In this document: piece by piece, positions 20,000-29,973 of the stretch | Layout of the letters: each line of letters begins with the position of its first letter | Numbering within the stretch: position 1 is the first letter of the stretch | Source: Nitzschia sp. pyKryTriq1 | Lineage: Eukaryota; Bacillariophyta; Bacillariophyceae; Bacillariales; Bacillariaceae | Reading direction: 5' to 3' | Assembly: GCA_956465555.1 (NCBI GenBank) | Contig: OY101120.1 | Location: 434,001-498,000, forward strand | Length of the DNA: 64,000 bases | Program-made: the position numbers and the translations under genes | The notes under the pieces: model-generated | Seen by the model: the letters and a program-made list of their open reading frames with translations, nothing else | Told to the model about the DNA's origin: nothing | Database searches by the model: none

Positions 20000-21353
20000 T
20001 TAGATACTCTTGAAACCGCAAGCACCGTACAAGAATTCGATTGTCAACAACTGCAAGGTAGCCTGGGGAGCAAAACGGGCCCAGCTGTAACACAAAAGAG
20101 CATATGAGTGAGCACATACAAAGTAATTCCTTTCCGTCGATCTCAGCCCGCATCATTCGCTCCTCGCTACAGTGCTAGTATGATACGTACATGGGAATAA
20201 ATCCACGCCACAAACTGCCAACACCATCAGCTTTGACCGTCTTGGCGACGCAATCCAAAAAGCCGTCATAAATCTTCTTGTCGGCTGGCTGATTCATCAA
20301 GTTGGTACGGATGCGATCAAAAGGTGACACGGTGCAGGTCATGAAAAATCCAGCAACAAAGGCAGCGCTAAAGGACGTTCGGATATCCTTTCGGTTCCAG
20401 CCGGCTGAAAGAAGAAGAACACAAGGCGCAATTATTGTTTGGTACAGTTGGTGAGAAGATGAGACGCTTCGTGTGTGATTTGCTACTGAAATGCCATCAA
20501 AATAGTTTGCACTTACTCGCTTCAGTAATATATCCCTTGGAAATGTCATAGCATCCCATCTGGAAAATGCAACAAGAGAGGGAATGTTGAGTAAACAAGC
20601 CGACCATTTATCGTAGTATGTCTTCGACCATGCAGAAAAGATGGCCAAACGCTCATACTGCTTCAATCTGACTGACGATCAGAACGAACTCACCTTGGTA
20701 GCATTCAACACGCAAGCACGCAACACATTTGCCTCGACACCACGATAGAACCCAGCAATTCCTTGTTTCGCGTACATGTCTTTGACGAGCACCATGAGAG
20801 GCGCGGCCTTTTCCTTGTTGGTTTGAGCCAAGGTCTTCATCACATCAAAGGGATTTCCAATGAAACTACCGACACCACCCGTAATCGCACCTGCCAGAAA
20901 TTTCAAATAAAATGGGGCATCCTTACCAGCTCCCATGGCATCGCGGACAGGGGCATAGGCACCAAGCTTGACGCTGGTGTACGACAATTCACGCCCATAG
21001 GCGAAGGTCAAGCCCTTCCAAAAGGCGGCGATTCCCTCCTTACTAGCGGTCTCGGTGACGGTTGCCATGATTCCATTTCCCGAGACTTGCATGCGGGTTT
21101 TCACCAATTCCTGATAGCCGGACGAAGAAAACAATCAATGGAAGAAAGAAAGACAAAGTAAGTTATTGGCAAGTGAATCAATCATCTTCAATCTGCAGAA
21201 AGAATTACTGGGAGGAAGATTTTCTTGAGGAATCCTCATCGAATGACGTACGATCGGGTGGGTGAAATTCACGGCAAAAGATGCCGCAATTCCTCCGAGA
21301 GCCATGGACTCAAAGAGGTTGGCCTTGCGAATAGGAGGAGCGGCGGTGGTCAT
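20000..21353 (-). CDS. Mitochondrial carrier (SLC25) family protein
   Basis: Five exons on the minus strand: 21353-21252, 21110-20694, 20559-20517, 20404-20191 and 20084-20000, joining to 286 residues. All junctions are GT-AG and keep frame. Three carrier repeats are visible, with signatures [11 protein letters not shown] (formed across intron 1), [12 protein letters not shown] and [11 protein letters not shown]. Each is followed by the G-x-x-x-hydrophobic-(Y/W)-(R/K)-G helix: AFWKGL, GFYRGV and SLWRGF. The last exon restores the expected final helix ([18 protein letters not shown]). It exchanges a metabolite across the inner mitochondrial membrane. The sequence is closest in feel to the dicarboxylate/oxoglutarate/UCP group, but the substrate is not decided. 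Confidence 0.88.
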
Positions 21354-22028
21354 GGTCAAGAGAAGATAAACAGAAGCGACGGGCTGCTGCTAATGCACAA
21401 TGGGGATCGGAATGTCTTTGTCGTCGTCGTCGTCGTCGTCGTCGGCTTCGTTTCGATGCAAAAAGTAGAAGCAGAGCAGAAGGGAATCTTCAGAACTCAG
21501 CATCCAGCATGTGTGCGTGGTGGCGCGAAAACGCGAGGGGAGATCAGATCGTGTTTTGATTGGTCTGTCGAGATCTTCGCCTCTTCTTTTTGTGGTGAAA
21601 GGTCGCTTCGGCGGTGCGGTGTACTGTACTGCTGTACGCAAGTACCGCAGTATCGCTCTTCAATCTTCACAAAACTTGGACAGAAAGACAGACCAAACAG
21701 CTGGAGGTGCGTTAGGTAGCTCGCTCGCGCACTAGCGAATGAATGGCGAAGCTAAAAGTTTACTCGTTGGTCGGATCAGTCGCACGCCACTTTCTGTTAC
21801 CGTCCTGTCCTCGTCGGTGGACTAGTGGTCTGATGTGGTCCTGCCATTGGCTCTACTCTCTACTCTAGAGAGAGGTGATCAATCTCAAATCCTCGACTCT
21901 AAACAATTGCTGTAACTAGAAACTTTAATACTAGAGAGTAGCCTGCTACTAGTCTGACTATACTGTTAGAGTGCTACTCCTTGCGTTGTAGCTACTACTC
22001 TGCCGCCCCGACCCGACCCGGCTCGTCC
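21354..22028. other. Promoter-side gap with GTC microsatellite
   Basis: Leader and promoter of the carrier gene, then the 3' flank of the next gene. A (TCG)8 run lies at 21421-21444. Further out are GTACTGTACTG and CTCTACTCTAGAGAG patches (about 21620-21660 and 21850-21920). No coding sequence is supported. Confidence 0.5.
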
Positions 22029-22847
22029 TCATCGTTGCAAGCCATAGTTCCGTGTAGAAAGTATTCTTCGTAAAGACTTGTCTTGGTCTTGCGAGATGGC
22101 CAAAAATGCGGATGGAGCCACTTGTAACGAGGGCGTCGTTCGTAGTAGCTGCCCTCCTGTAGTAGCAAACAAGACCTCACGTGGTTTTTGCAACGCTTCC
22201 ACTATACCACTATCCACAATGAGCTGATCTTCTCGACAAGAAGACGAAGGAGATTTGGTAGTAGCGGCATCATCAAAAAAGGTTTCTCGGTCGCGAGGCC
22301 AAATATAAGACCAATTATCTCCCAAAGGCCATACTGAGACAACAGGACCCCACCTCCCAGCTTCTTTTGGGTTGGATGTGGCAATATGACCAGTCGATGG
22401 TTTAGCTTGGAGAACGGTGGGCTGCTGCTCGTATTTCCTATTGGTATGTTCTTCCTGATTGAGGCGTTCCTCCAAGCATTGAAAGTAGGCCAACGCCACC
22501 GGATCATAGCCATAGGTTTCGGGCAACAGCAAATCAGGAGCCGGCTGTTGGAGAATCTGTTGTAGTTCGTTTTCGCCTGCTCCTCTATACAAAAAGTGAC
22601 CCGTTTCTCGGACAGCCACTCGAAAATCAGTAGGAGTGAACCGACAAATCCAATCGGCAAGAATATCAGCGCCCGGTTGTTGTTGTTGTTGTTGTTGTTG
22701 TTGTTCGTCAGACATCCAGGCGATGCGGGGACGAGGAGGTCGAGGCGGAAACTCCTCATGCTGGTGGGGGCTGCTGCCGCTTTTCGATCCCGGGTTCCAA
22801 AAGGCCCACGGCAAAGCCAATGTCACCACTCGACGTGATATCCACAT
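22029..22847 (-). CDS. Uncharacterised protein, possibly ADP-ribosyltransferase-like
   Basis: A 272-residue protein from ATG 22847; the longer frame begins at a TTG. A Gln run (residues 52-60) follows a Pro/Arg-rich N-terminus. The rest is compact and patterned: FLYRGAGENEL (about 88), LLPETYGYDPVALAYFQCLEERL (about 110-130), KPSTGHIATSNPKEAGRWG (about 150-168), VVSVWPLG and a later REVLFATT. The Arg in YRG, the STGHIATS strand with a following A-x-x-W, and a distal Glu match the order R-S-E of the ADP-ribosyltransferase fold. That is pattern inference only. I do not know a named family for it. Confidence 0.6.
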   Translation of the reverse strand: MWISRRVVTLALPWAFWNPGSKSGSSPHQHEEFPPRPPRPRIAWMSDEQQQQQQQQQPGADILADWICRFTPTDFRVAVRETGHFLYRGAGENELQQILQQPAPDLLLPETYGYDPVALAYFQCLEERLNQEEHTNRKYEQQPTVLQAKPSTGHIATSNPKEAGRWGPVVSVWPLGDNWSYIWPRDRETFFDDAATTKSPSSSCREDQLIVDSGIVEALQKPREVLFATTGGQLLRTTPSLQVAPSAFLAISQDQDKSLRRILSTRNYGLQR

Positions 22848-23495
22848 GAGACGCAATCATCCCTTTTGTGAATACAAATCGATACACCAAACGATACTAG
22901 AGGAGTCAACAACTCTAACAACAGAAAAATCGATGGATTGTGTCGAATAATTGTGTCGACAACGATATTATGTACCGGTATCCGGTATGATGTACCGGTA
23001 CGGTATGATTGGTTGTGCTGTCGTGACTGTAAATGCGCGACCGCGCGATGAGATGACTGAATTTCTCGGGTTCAGTCGTTTGAGTCAACCACGTCCAAAA
23101 TAACACACACACGCACGATCGATCCCGCGACCCGCGATGAACGAGATGATCACACATCGCACACACGATCGAGAAAATCGCGAGATAAAAAAAAGTGCGC
23201 CAAGGGCCGCAAGGGCGACAATTGTAAACGCGAAACAAACATTATAAAAAAAGGCAAACAAAACCGAAAGGGTCCACAACGTTGGCAATAAGGACCCCAT
23301 GCTCGTCAACAAAGAAAGAGGCAGCTAATTTTTACTCTCCTGAGATATCGTATCTTATCTGTCCTCGCCCAGTCAATTCGGCGAAGATTCGTTTTCTGTC
23401 GTTTTCAGATCCTTCTTGGTGATTCTTTACTTCCGGCACTAAATTTGGCAGAGGAGAGCCAGCCCATCCTTCACAAATCGATCATCAAAATCATC
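22848..23495. other. Divergent promoter region
   Basis: Shared upstream region of the unknown gene (minus) and the acid phosphatase (plus). ACCGGTA repeats occur at 22972-23005. A CG-rich stretch with GATCGATC, CGCGAT and ACACACACGC simple sequence runs from about 23035 to 23185. No gene seen. Confidence 0.5.
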
Positions 23496-25049
23496 ATGCC
23501 TCGATTCCTCCCATTCCTTCCTCTTATCATCTCCCACGTCTTCAGACTTGTTATTGCGGTTCCGGAATTAAAACAAGTCCATGTGGTCACTCGTCATGGA
23601 GCTCGGACGCCACTTCCCAAAAACACAGACACGCTCGGCGAATTGGCCGGCAGTACGTTAACACCCAACGGCCAAAAGCAACTGTACGAAGTCGGATCAT
23701 GGCTGCGACAAGTTTACAATCAGAATGGATTTCTGGAATATTATGATCCTTCCGAAGTTCGATTGGAGTCCAGCGACCTAGATCGGACCTTGACCAGCGC
23801 CAACTCGCTGAGTTTGGGGCTCTTTCCTTACTCGGCACAAGCAGGGAATCACGGAGAAGCCTTGTATCAGTCCTTGCTTCCAGAGATGCCAGGTCTTCCT
23901 GTCTATTCAATGAGATCGTCGAATGATATATATTTTCGAGCATATCATAACAATTGTCCAGTTTTTCAAGAGCAACTCGAGAAGATGTATTCAGAAAGTG
24001 TGCAATGGAAAAGTTTAGAGGAAAACAATCAAGGACTCTTGACAAAAGTCGGATCACTATTTCCGGACGACCAAGATGATGGGGATAACAACGAAGAAAA
24101 CGATACAATTCGAGATGGAAGTGTGGTTCTGAAGCATTTGTGGAACTATTATGACGAACTTAAGGTTGCCCGGACGGAATGTATTCCCGATCCGACAGTC
24201 TACGCTTGTACAGAGCTAGGTCCGGAGGTGTCTCAGCTACGAGATAAATTGACGGATGATGAATTTGATGAACTAGAGAAGTTGATTGGGAGCTCAGAGG
24301 GCATGAAATTTGGAGTCGGGACGGCGGGAAATTTACTTGGCAGTCAACTGCTCTGGCGCATGTTGAATCGAATCACCGATACCCAGGGCAAATTCTTTTT
24401 GTATTCGGCTCATGCGCCCACCCTGCTGGGTCTATTGAGTACACTCCAAGAATGGCCCACCGTAGAGAGTTATCCAGATTATGGGAGTGCTATCATTATG
24501 GAAGTTTACCAAGAAACGGATTCATCACAAGAACTATCAATTCGATTGTTGTACAAGGCGGCGACAAAGTCTACTGCAACGTACATTCCCATGGGGAAGG
24601 CTGGTTGCGAAGAAACATTCAATAATGATGCTCCTCTGTCAACGGGAGGCTCTGGTAGCCAAGTTTCCCATTGTATCTTGGCCGATTTTATCGTTTGGGC
24701 AACGACAAGCACCATTGTGAGGCCAGAAGATTGGTGTGAGGCCTGTGGCAACGAAAGTGCTGACGTCTGTCTTGAAGCACAGTTTCACAAGAATTCGTTC
24801 CAACAAAGACTCAAAGAGTTAGAGGCGGCCTTGGACGATGATAGTAATCAGGCTCTGATCATCGCGGGCACATTCTTTGGTGGTTTCTTTGCCGGACTTC
24901 TTATCATGGGTACAGGCTGCGGTCTCTGTCGACGGCGTGCGGCATCGACGGGGAAGGAACCGCAACCGCCATCACCGCAGGGAAACGAACAGGCAATTCC
25001 TTCCGTAGTGGAAGTGGAAGCTCCCGCCTTGAATACAGAAATATATTGA
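23496..25049 (+). CDS. Histidine acid phosphatase family, single-pass membrane protein
   Basis: A 517-residue type I membrane protein. The signal peptide (MPRFLPFLPLIISHVFRLVIA) decides the start at 23496; the frame upstream has only a TTG. The catalytic N-terminal motif VTRHGARTPLP is intact. RLESSDLDRTLTSA matches the second Arg region. The C-terminal motif, normally HD-(T/V)-T, reads YSAHAPTLLGLL: the His is kept, but the following acidic proton donor is Ala. Near the end there is one membrane helix (about residues 468-488, ALIIAGTFFGGFFAGLLIMG) and a short Cys/Arg and Pro-rich tail. Family members release phosphate outside the cell or in acidic compartments. The HD-to-HA change may lower or alter activity. 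Confidence 0.85.
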   Translation: MPRFLPFLPLIISHVFRLVIAVPELKQVHVVTRHGARTPLPKNTDTLGELAGSTLTPNGQKQLYEVGSWLRQVYNQNGFLEYYDPSEVRLESSDLDRTLTSANSLSLGLFPYSAQAGNHGEALYQSLLPEMPGLPVYSMRSSNDIYFRAYHNNCPVFQEQLEKMYSESVQWKSLEENNQGLLTKVGSLFPDDQDDGDNNEENDTIRDGSVVLKHLWNYYDELKVARTECIPDPTVYACTELGPEVSQLRDKLTDDEFDELEKLIGSSEGMKFGVGTAGNLLGSQLLWRMLNRITDTQGKFFLYSAHAPTLLGLLSTLQEWPTVESYPDYGSAIIMEVYQETDSSQELSIRLLYKAATKSTATYIPMGKAGCEETFNNDAPLSTGGSGSQVSHCILADFIVWATTSTIVRPEDWCEACGNESADVCLEAQFHKNSFQQRLKELEAALDDDSNQALIIAGTFFGGFFAGLLIMGTGCGLCRRRAASTGKEPQPPSPQGNEQAIPSVVEVEAPALNTEIY

Positions 25050-25323
25050 GGACTTTTAAAAAAATACTGTAGTCGATAGCAGAGAAAACTTGTAGCTCAT
25101 CAATGTTTTTGTGCTATTACTGGTATTGTGCGTTGTGAAGAAGTCGATTGCTTTCCAGAAAAGGAATGGCGTTGATGCTGATGCTGATGCTAATGATGAT
25201 GATTGATTTACAATATGAACAAGTTTAAAAATGCTTCTCTCATTTGTAGCGCTGCGTGCCCATCATGCGGCCGTGGTGTGCGGCAGTGCAGTGTCACATA
25301 CCACGGTTTCAAAAAATCATTGG

Positions 25324-26886
25324 CTACCGCGACAATGGTGGACCTAGCGGTGATATGGGCGTTGTCAAAGCCACCCGCCTGAGTTCAGGAGCTTCATCAT
25401 GGGTTGGTGGCCAGTTGCCACCCGCCATGACATATTCGACTTCCGAAATGGTCCGAGGACAAAGTGTAAAATTTACACATTTGCCTTGCGGGGGGATCCA
25501 GATTACGTCTTCCAGCCGAACTCCTCCGTACCCTCGATATTCTTGTAATCGATCGGCTCGGAGATATGGTGACAGCATGGGATTTCGTATCGCACCATCC
25601 AGTAGGTGGTCAATGAAGTAGCACCCTGGTTCGACCGTCAAGACCATATTGGGCTGCAATATGCGAGCAGTTCGCAAACTCTTGAGGCCTGGCTGCACGA
25701 TTCGTTCGGGATGACCCGGTAAGTATCCTCCTACATCGTGCGTATCAAGTCCAATGAAATGTCCTAGTCCATGCGGCATAAAGACAGCTCCCAGTCGCAG
25801 CTCGACCAACTCTTCCACAGTCTTATCCCACAGTTCGACGAGGCCGATTTGTACCAAGGCCTTGACAATGACCGCTTCCGCAGTCTTGTGGCAATCGACC
25901 CAGGAGACACCGGGCAGCGCCATCTCGTAGACAGCCTTTTGGGCATCCAATACAGCTTGATAAATCGGTTTGTACTTTTTGGAGAATTTGCCCGACACTG
26001 GGAAGCTGCATGTTACGTCGCTAGCATAGCACATGTACTCGGCACCCATATCAAAAAGGCAGTTATCGTCCTTGTCCAGTTGTCTCGAGTTGGGTTCTCC
26101 AGAGTGTCCATAGTGTAAAACAGCGGCATTGGGGCCACACCCGCAAATACTTGTGTAAGCTTGAATCCGACTCCCATAGTTGTAGTACGTGTAGTGTCGA
26201 AAGAGACTTTCGGCTTGAAACTCCCACATGCTGGGTTTGATATTCCGCATCACATACGAATGGGCAAACGACGTCATTTGCGTCACATGCTCCAAGAGTG
26301 CCAGTTCCGCTGGACTTTTAATCACTCGACATTCCGCCAGAATAGGAAACAATGTGCGATCATCGACGAGCGATGCCAGAGAAGAATCGGAAAAGGTGGG
26401 CGCCATATCGTATTCGTTTCCAGAATCCGAATTCTTGCCCTTGAGCACGAGAATCTTGGCACCTGCTGCTGTTGGTATAATGCTATTGATTTGCTGTACC
26501 AGCTGCTCCAAGGTCGCTTCCAGTTGGTGTGTAAATATCACACGATCGACACCGTAGTGTACCTGCCATTCGTGGGGCGTCTGAATCCGTCCCATAATGG
26601 TAGCATAGTCGGGAGGCAGCTCAGGGATCAACAAAATAGATTCCCGTGATGTCAAAATAACTGCACAGTCGGGTTCCTTGACACCTGTCAGCCACCAAAA
26701 GTAGGATTCCTGCCGGAACACAGGTTCGTGGTCGGTATCATACCTCGTCAGTGCCGGGGCGGACTTGAGCACCACGATGGCCGACGGGGACGCCAATTCC
26801 GATCTTAACTTGTTTCGGTTGTCACTGAACAGCGTCAAGGGAACTGGGTAATTGTCTCCCAGCTTCAGAAAGCCGGGTGATGTCAT
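25324..26886 (-). CDS. PEPD: Xaa-Pro dipeptidase (prolidase)
   Basis: A 520-residue M24B metallopeptidase that cleaves X-Pro dipeptides, recycling proline in the cytosol. The N-terminal domain (about residues 1-190) includes RQESYFWWLTGVKEP. The pita-bread catalytic domain shows the five metal ligands in order: DMGAEYMCYASDVTC (two Asp), MPHGLGHFIGLDTHDVGGY (His), LTVEPGCYF (Glu) and GVRLEDVIW (Glu). The match to animal prolidase is close throughout, including SLRTARxLQPxMVLTVEPG. The start is the ATG at 26886 (MTSPGFLKL). Upstream the frame stays open through a CAG/CAA tract but has no ATG nearby, so the Gln-like run is placed in the leader. Confidence 0.93.
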   Translation of the reverse strand: MTSPGFLKLGDNYPVPLTLFSDNRNKLRSELASPSAIVVLKSAPALTRYDTDHEPVFRQESYFWWLTGVKEPDCAVILTSRESILLIPELPPDYATIMGRIQTPHEWQVHYGVDRVIFTHQLEATLEQLVQQINSIIPTAAGAKILVLKGKNSDSGNEYDMAPTFSDSSLASLVDDRTLFPILAECRVIKSPAELALLEHVTQMTSFAHSYVMRNIKPSMWEFQAESLFRHYTYYNYGSRIQAYTSICGCGPNAAVLHYGHSGEPNSRQLDKDDNCLFDMGAEYMCYASDVTCSFPVSGKFSKKYKPIYQAVLDAQKAVYEMALPGVSWVDCHKTAEAVIVKALVQIGLVELWDKTVEELVELRLGAVFMPHGLGHFIGLDTHDVGGYLPGHPERIVQPGLKSLRTARILQPNMVLTVEPGCYFIDHLLDGAIRNPMLSPYLRADRLQEYRGYGGVRLEDVIWIPPQGKCVNFTLCPRTISEVEYVMAGGNWPPTHDEAPELRRVALTTPISPLGPPLSR

Positions 26887-26907
26887 GGTGCTGGGCTTTG
26901 TCTTTGT

Positions 26908-26963
26908 TTGTTGTTGCTGTTGCTGCTGTTGCTGCTGTTGCTGCTGTTGCTGCTGTTGCTGCG
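26908..26963 (-). repeat. CAG/CAA microsatellite in prolidase leader
   Basis: About 56 bases of CAACAGCAG repeats (seen as TTGCTGCTG on +), 20 bases upstream of the prolidase ATG. It would read as polyglutamine if translation began upstream, but no in-frame ATG supports that. Confidence 0.7.
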
Positions 26964-28312
26964 TTGAGGTGGGTTGAGGTACTGTACTGCAGAGTGAAAA
27001 AATGAAGAAGCCGGATGAAAAGGCGAGAAAGTGATACTGTACGGCTCTGCTACGGTACCGGTACCGGTAGCGTTGTACCCGACAAGTACCGTACCTGGTA
27101 CGGTACGATAGACTGTACCGTACTGAACGTTTGTACTGTAGGAGCTTGCATTTTATTGGGGCGCTCGTGGCTCGTGCTGCTGCCTGCGTGGCTCGCTCGT
27201 CAGATATTCTCACCGACCTTCGCTGGCACATACAAAACGATGCCCGCGCGGAATTCTCCGAACACAAACAAAAATCCAGCCAAGGAATACGTGGACTTGA
27301 ACTTGAACCACGGTCTCCTTGCTTGAACTTGCTCGTCACACATGCTGGCGGCGAAGGGAAGTTTATTATTACAAGAATTGCATTATTTATTGGATGTCCG
27401 CTAACTTGAAGTTCACGGGTAAGACGGAGGGATAGACAAGGAGGGAATTCGCCCCATTGCAAGGGGGCCCCCGACAACGTCCGTCCTTCCGTCAGTCGAT
27501 TGACTGACTGACTGAAGAGTGGATTGAAGTTTTGGTGGGGACCGCGCCGCATTGTCTGAAGATCAAAGGACCGGTGCCAACGGCTTACTGTAATCTCGCG
27601 CAGCAACTCCATTGTGAAAGTCATGCAAGACTAATATTTCGCCAAGTCAGCGCAATATCTTTTCTCAACAATTGATTTTGAAACAAGTAGTTCCAAAATA
27701 ACAATTCATTTCTAGCTCATAATTTTCACTTTCAATCATTCTTGTCGACTACCTCGTGCATAGGGCAAAGTTCTCGCTCCCGTGTTCAGCTTTTGGTTCT
27801 ACGATTCGCTCGACCCCATGCATGGAATCTTACTTTTTCAAAAGGAGAAAAATTCTTTATCAGTTTGTCTGTCGGATTGGATGAAGAGTCCTCGTGAGGC
27901 CAGTTGGACCCGACCTTTTGTACTGGGGTCTACGTAAATCGTCGTAGGAGGGGCCAATTTGGGCCAATAATGCGATTCAAGGATACAGTATGACGCGTAT
28001 CATCTTTGATTTCCCGCCAAAAACCGTTGATGGGTGGATCAGCGCAATCAAGGGTCTCTCACCTCCCTCTATCTTCTGATGTAAGGCACCACTGTATGAC
28101 ATGTGAGGGACAGATCTCAATATTAGGCCATCAGCTCAGCATCCAATGGTCCCTTAAAGCTCCACCGAAAGCGCAGAAACGACAAACGGCCGAAGCCTCA
28201 TGGGACATTTTTTAAAAGATTAAAGCTCGCGGGGCGATTCTTGATCGATTTTTCGTTCAGCTTCGAACTAGAATAAGCGCGACGGCGCTGTTCGTTCGAC
28301 AACTGCTCGGTG
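26964..28312. other. Intergenic region, GTAC/ACCGGT rich
   Basis: Divergent upstream region between prolidase and the CPBP protease gene. A dense GGTACCGGTACCGG/GTACGGTACG patch sits at 27045-27125. The remainder is ordinary. Short ORFs (for example 28006-28215) show no protein features. Confidence 0.5.
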
Positions 28313-29863
28313 ATGAGACTTCTTGTCGCGATAGGCTTGGTCATTTGGCTGTTCCCTGCTTGGGCCACAGCCTTTGTTCATAATAAATTGACGCCATCAG
28401 CACCACCACCACCGTTCTCATCGAGTATTCGGCACTCCTACGATAGGAAACAAGTTATGCACATTAGACAAGCAAGTTCCTCCATTCCATCAAGCCGGCG
28501 CACCCATCATATCATTATTTGTGCGACTCCCAGCGATAGCAACGGCCATGAGTCGCCACGACGACAATCCAAGCGTGGAAAAGTGTTGCGAAACGTTCTC
28601 CGGATCGATACGATCTCGAAGCTCCAATCCTACATTTTACCTCCAATCCGTCCTCAAGACACCTCACAAATGAAGTGGTATGAGATCTTTCGACCCAAAT
28701 CTATGGCGCGAGAGGCCTTGCTGGGCACTAGGATCATGATGCGGCTTTACTGTCCATTGGTATTGATTGGTTTCACCTTTGAAAAACTAAGTTGTCTCCT
28801 TCCCACGCTCCCGTTGGTACTGGTGGACTCGTTGTCTCCACAGAGTCCTTTGCACGCGATGGAAGGAGTTGCCAAGCACATGTTGCTTGCTCGCCTGCCA
28901 CCATTGTCCTTTGCTTTTCGCTTAACAGTGCTGGGCCCTATTTTTGAGGAGGTAGCTTACCGAGGCGTTGGATTCCTGATAACCTACTGGGATGCGTGGT
29001 TCATGCTTCTAGCCTTTAGTGCTGTGGCTGGCCTTTCGCCCTTGCTTTCAGCCTTTTGGGCGCTCTATATTTATGCAATCAATCTCAATGATATTGTGCC
29101 ACTTCTGATGCGTAATAGGCCACCCGGTCCACTTTTGGAAATTGTCAAGTCGTGTTGGCTTTCGGTGGTGCCCATCTTTTTTCAGCTACCTTTGCTGGCT
29201 CGAATTCTTCAATTGTCCAGGCGTTCTCAAAAAATACAACAGAAAGGAGGCGACGAACAGCAGGAAAATCTTGTCACATCAGCTCACGACGCCACCAGTG
29301 ATAATTCCTCGAGGAACGGGGATGGGGCCACAAAATGTACAATCCCAGAGGCGCACAAGAGACGATGCCTCCGAATTGTCAATCGAGCCACTAGAGGAAA
29401 GCGTATCGATCCTGCTGAAGAATCGGCTCTGGCCTGTGAAATCCAAAAGGTATTGCTTCGAATGACTCGTTGGAAAACTTCAGCTCTGTTTGCGGCGGCA
29501 CATGTCCCCTTCAAGGGAGCTCTGGTGGATGGAGCACAAGTGCTATTTGATTCCGGTGACCATTATGTGTATCTGCGAAAATTCTTGGGAGTCTTTTGTT
29601 CCTCCTTCTTGGTGGAAAGTCGGCTGGTGGCCTGTCGGGGAACCATTTGGGGTGCCTGTGGAGCTCACATGTGTTTCAATACACTCACGATGTGTCGCCT
29701 AGCAACTGAGATTGTTGTTTTGGAATATTTTGCCTCGACTTCGGCGATTATTCCTGGGGTACTCGTAACTCCTGCCGGTATAGTAGTCCTGCAACTTGTT
29801 CTACTACGGCTTGACAAATGGATGGCATTACTGGAGAAGAATTTGACTACGCATATCAGATGA
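28313..29863 (+). CDS. CPBP (CAAX/ABI) intramembrane protease, plastid targeted
   Basis: A 516-residue polytopic membrane protein. The N-terminus is a signal peptide (LLVAIGLVIWLFPAWATA) followed directly by F, giving ATA|FVHNK. Together with a Ser/Arg-rich following stretch this is the bipartite plastid signal of diatoms. CPBP motifs: GPIFEEVAYRG (EExxxR, motif 1, about residue 211), ALFAAAHVPFKG (FxxxH-like, motif 2) and GACGAHMCFNT (motif 3 His). These are the glutamates and histidines that bind the catalytic metal in the Rce1/ABI family. Between motifs 1 and 2 is a Lys/Gln/Asp-rich insert of about 80 residues (around 310-385). Plastid members in plants act on membrane proteins of the thylakoid or envelope; the substrate here is unknown. 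A decayed copy of its 3' part lies near 31.9-32.1 kb. Confidence 0.85.
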   Translation: MRLLVAIGLVIWLFPAWATAFVHNKLTPSAPPPPFSSSIRHSYDRKQVMHIRQASSSIPSSRRTHHIIICATPSDSNGHESPRRQSKRGKVLRNVLRIDTISKLQSYILPPIRPQDTSQMKWYEIFRPKSMAREALLGTRIMMRLYCPLVLIGFTFEKLSCLLPTLPLVLVDSLSPQSPLHAMEGVAKHMLLARLPPLSFAFRLTVLGPIFEEVAYRGVGFLITYWDAWFMLLAFSAVAGLSPLLSAFWALYIYAINLNDIVPLLMRNRPPGPLLEIVKSCWLSVVPIFFQLPLLARILQLSRRSQKIQQKGGDEQQENLVTSAHDATSDNSSRNGDGATKCTIPEAHKRRCLRIVNRATRGKRIDPAEESALACEIQKVLLRMTRWKTSALFAAAHVPFKGALVDGAQVLFDSGDHYVYLRKFLGVFCSSFLVESRLVACRGTIWGACGAHMCFNTLTMCRLATEIVVLEYFASTSAIIPGVLVTPAGIVVLQLVLLRLDKWMALLEKNLTTHIR

Positions 29864-29973
29864 ATCAATACTCGAGTGCCTCTATAATACCGGTATGATG
29901 TGCCGCAGGATGTTACGAGTCGTCAGTCAGCCTGGCTGGCACATGCCCTGCATGGATCCGTGCTCCAAGCTCA

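Noticed and set aside
19793-20107. Plus-strand ORF of 104 codons
   Set aside because: It lies antisense to the last exon of the mitochondrial carrier, whose terminal helix is well supported by splice sites and family pattern.
26887-27624. N-terminal extension of the prolidase frame with a polyglutamine tract
   Set aside because: The frame is open but has no ATG close to the tract, and the residues before MTSPGFLKL look like untranslated sequence. Prolidases normally begin near this point.
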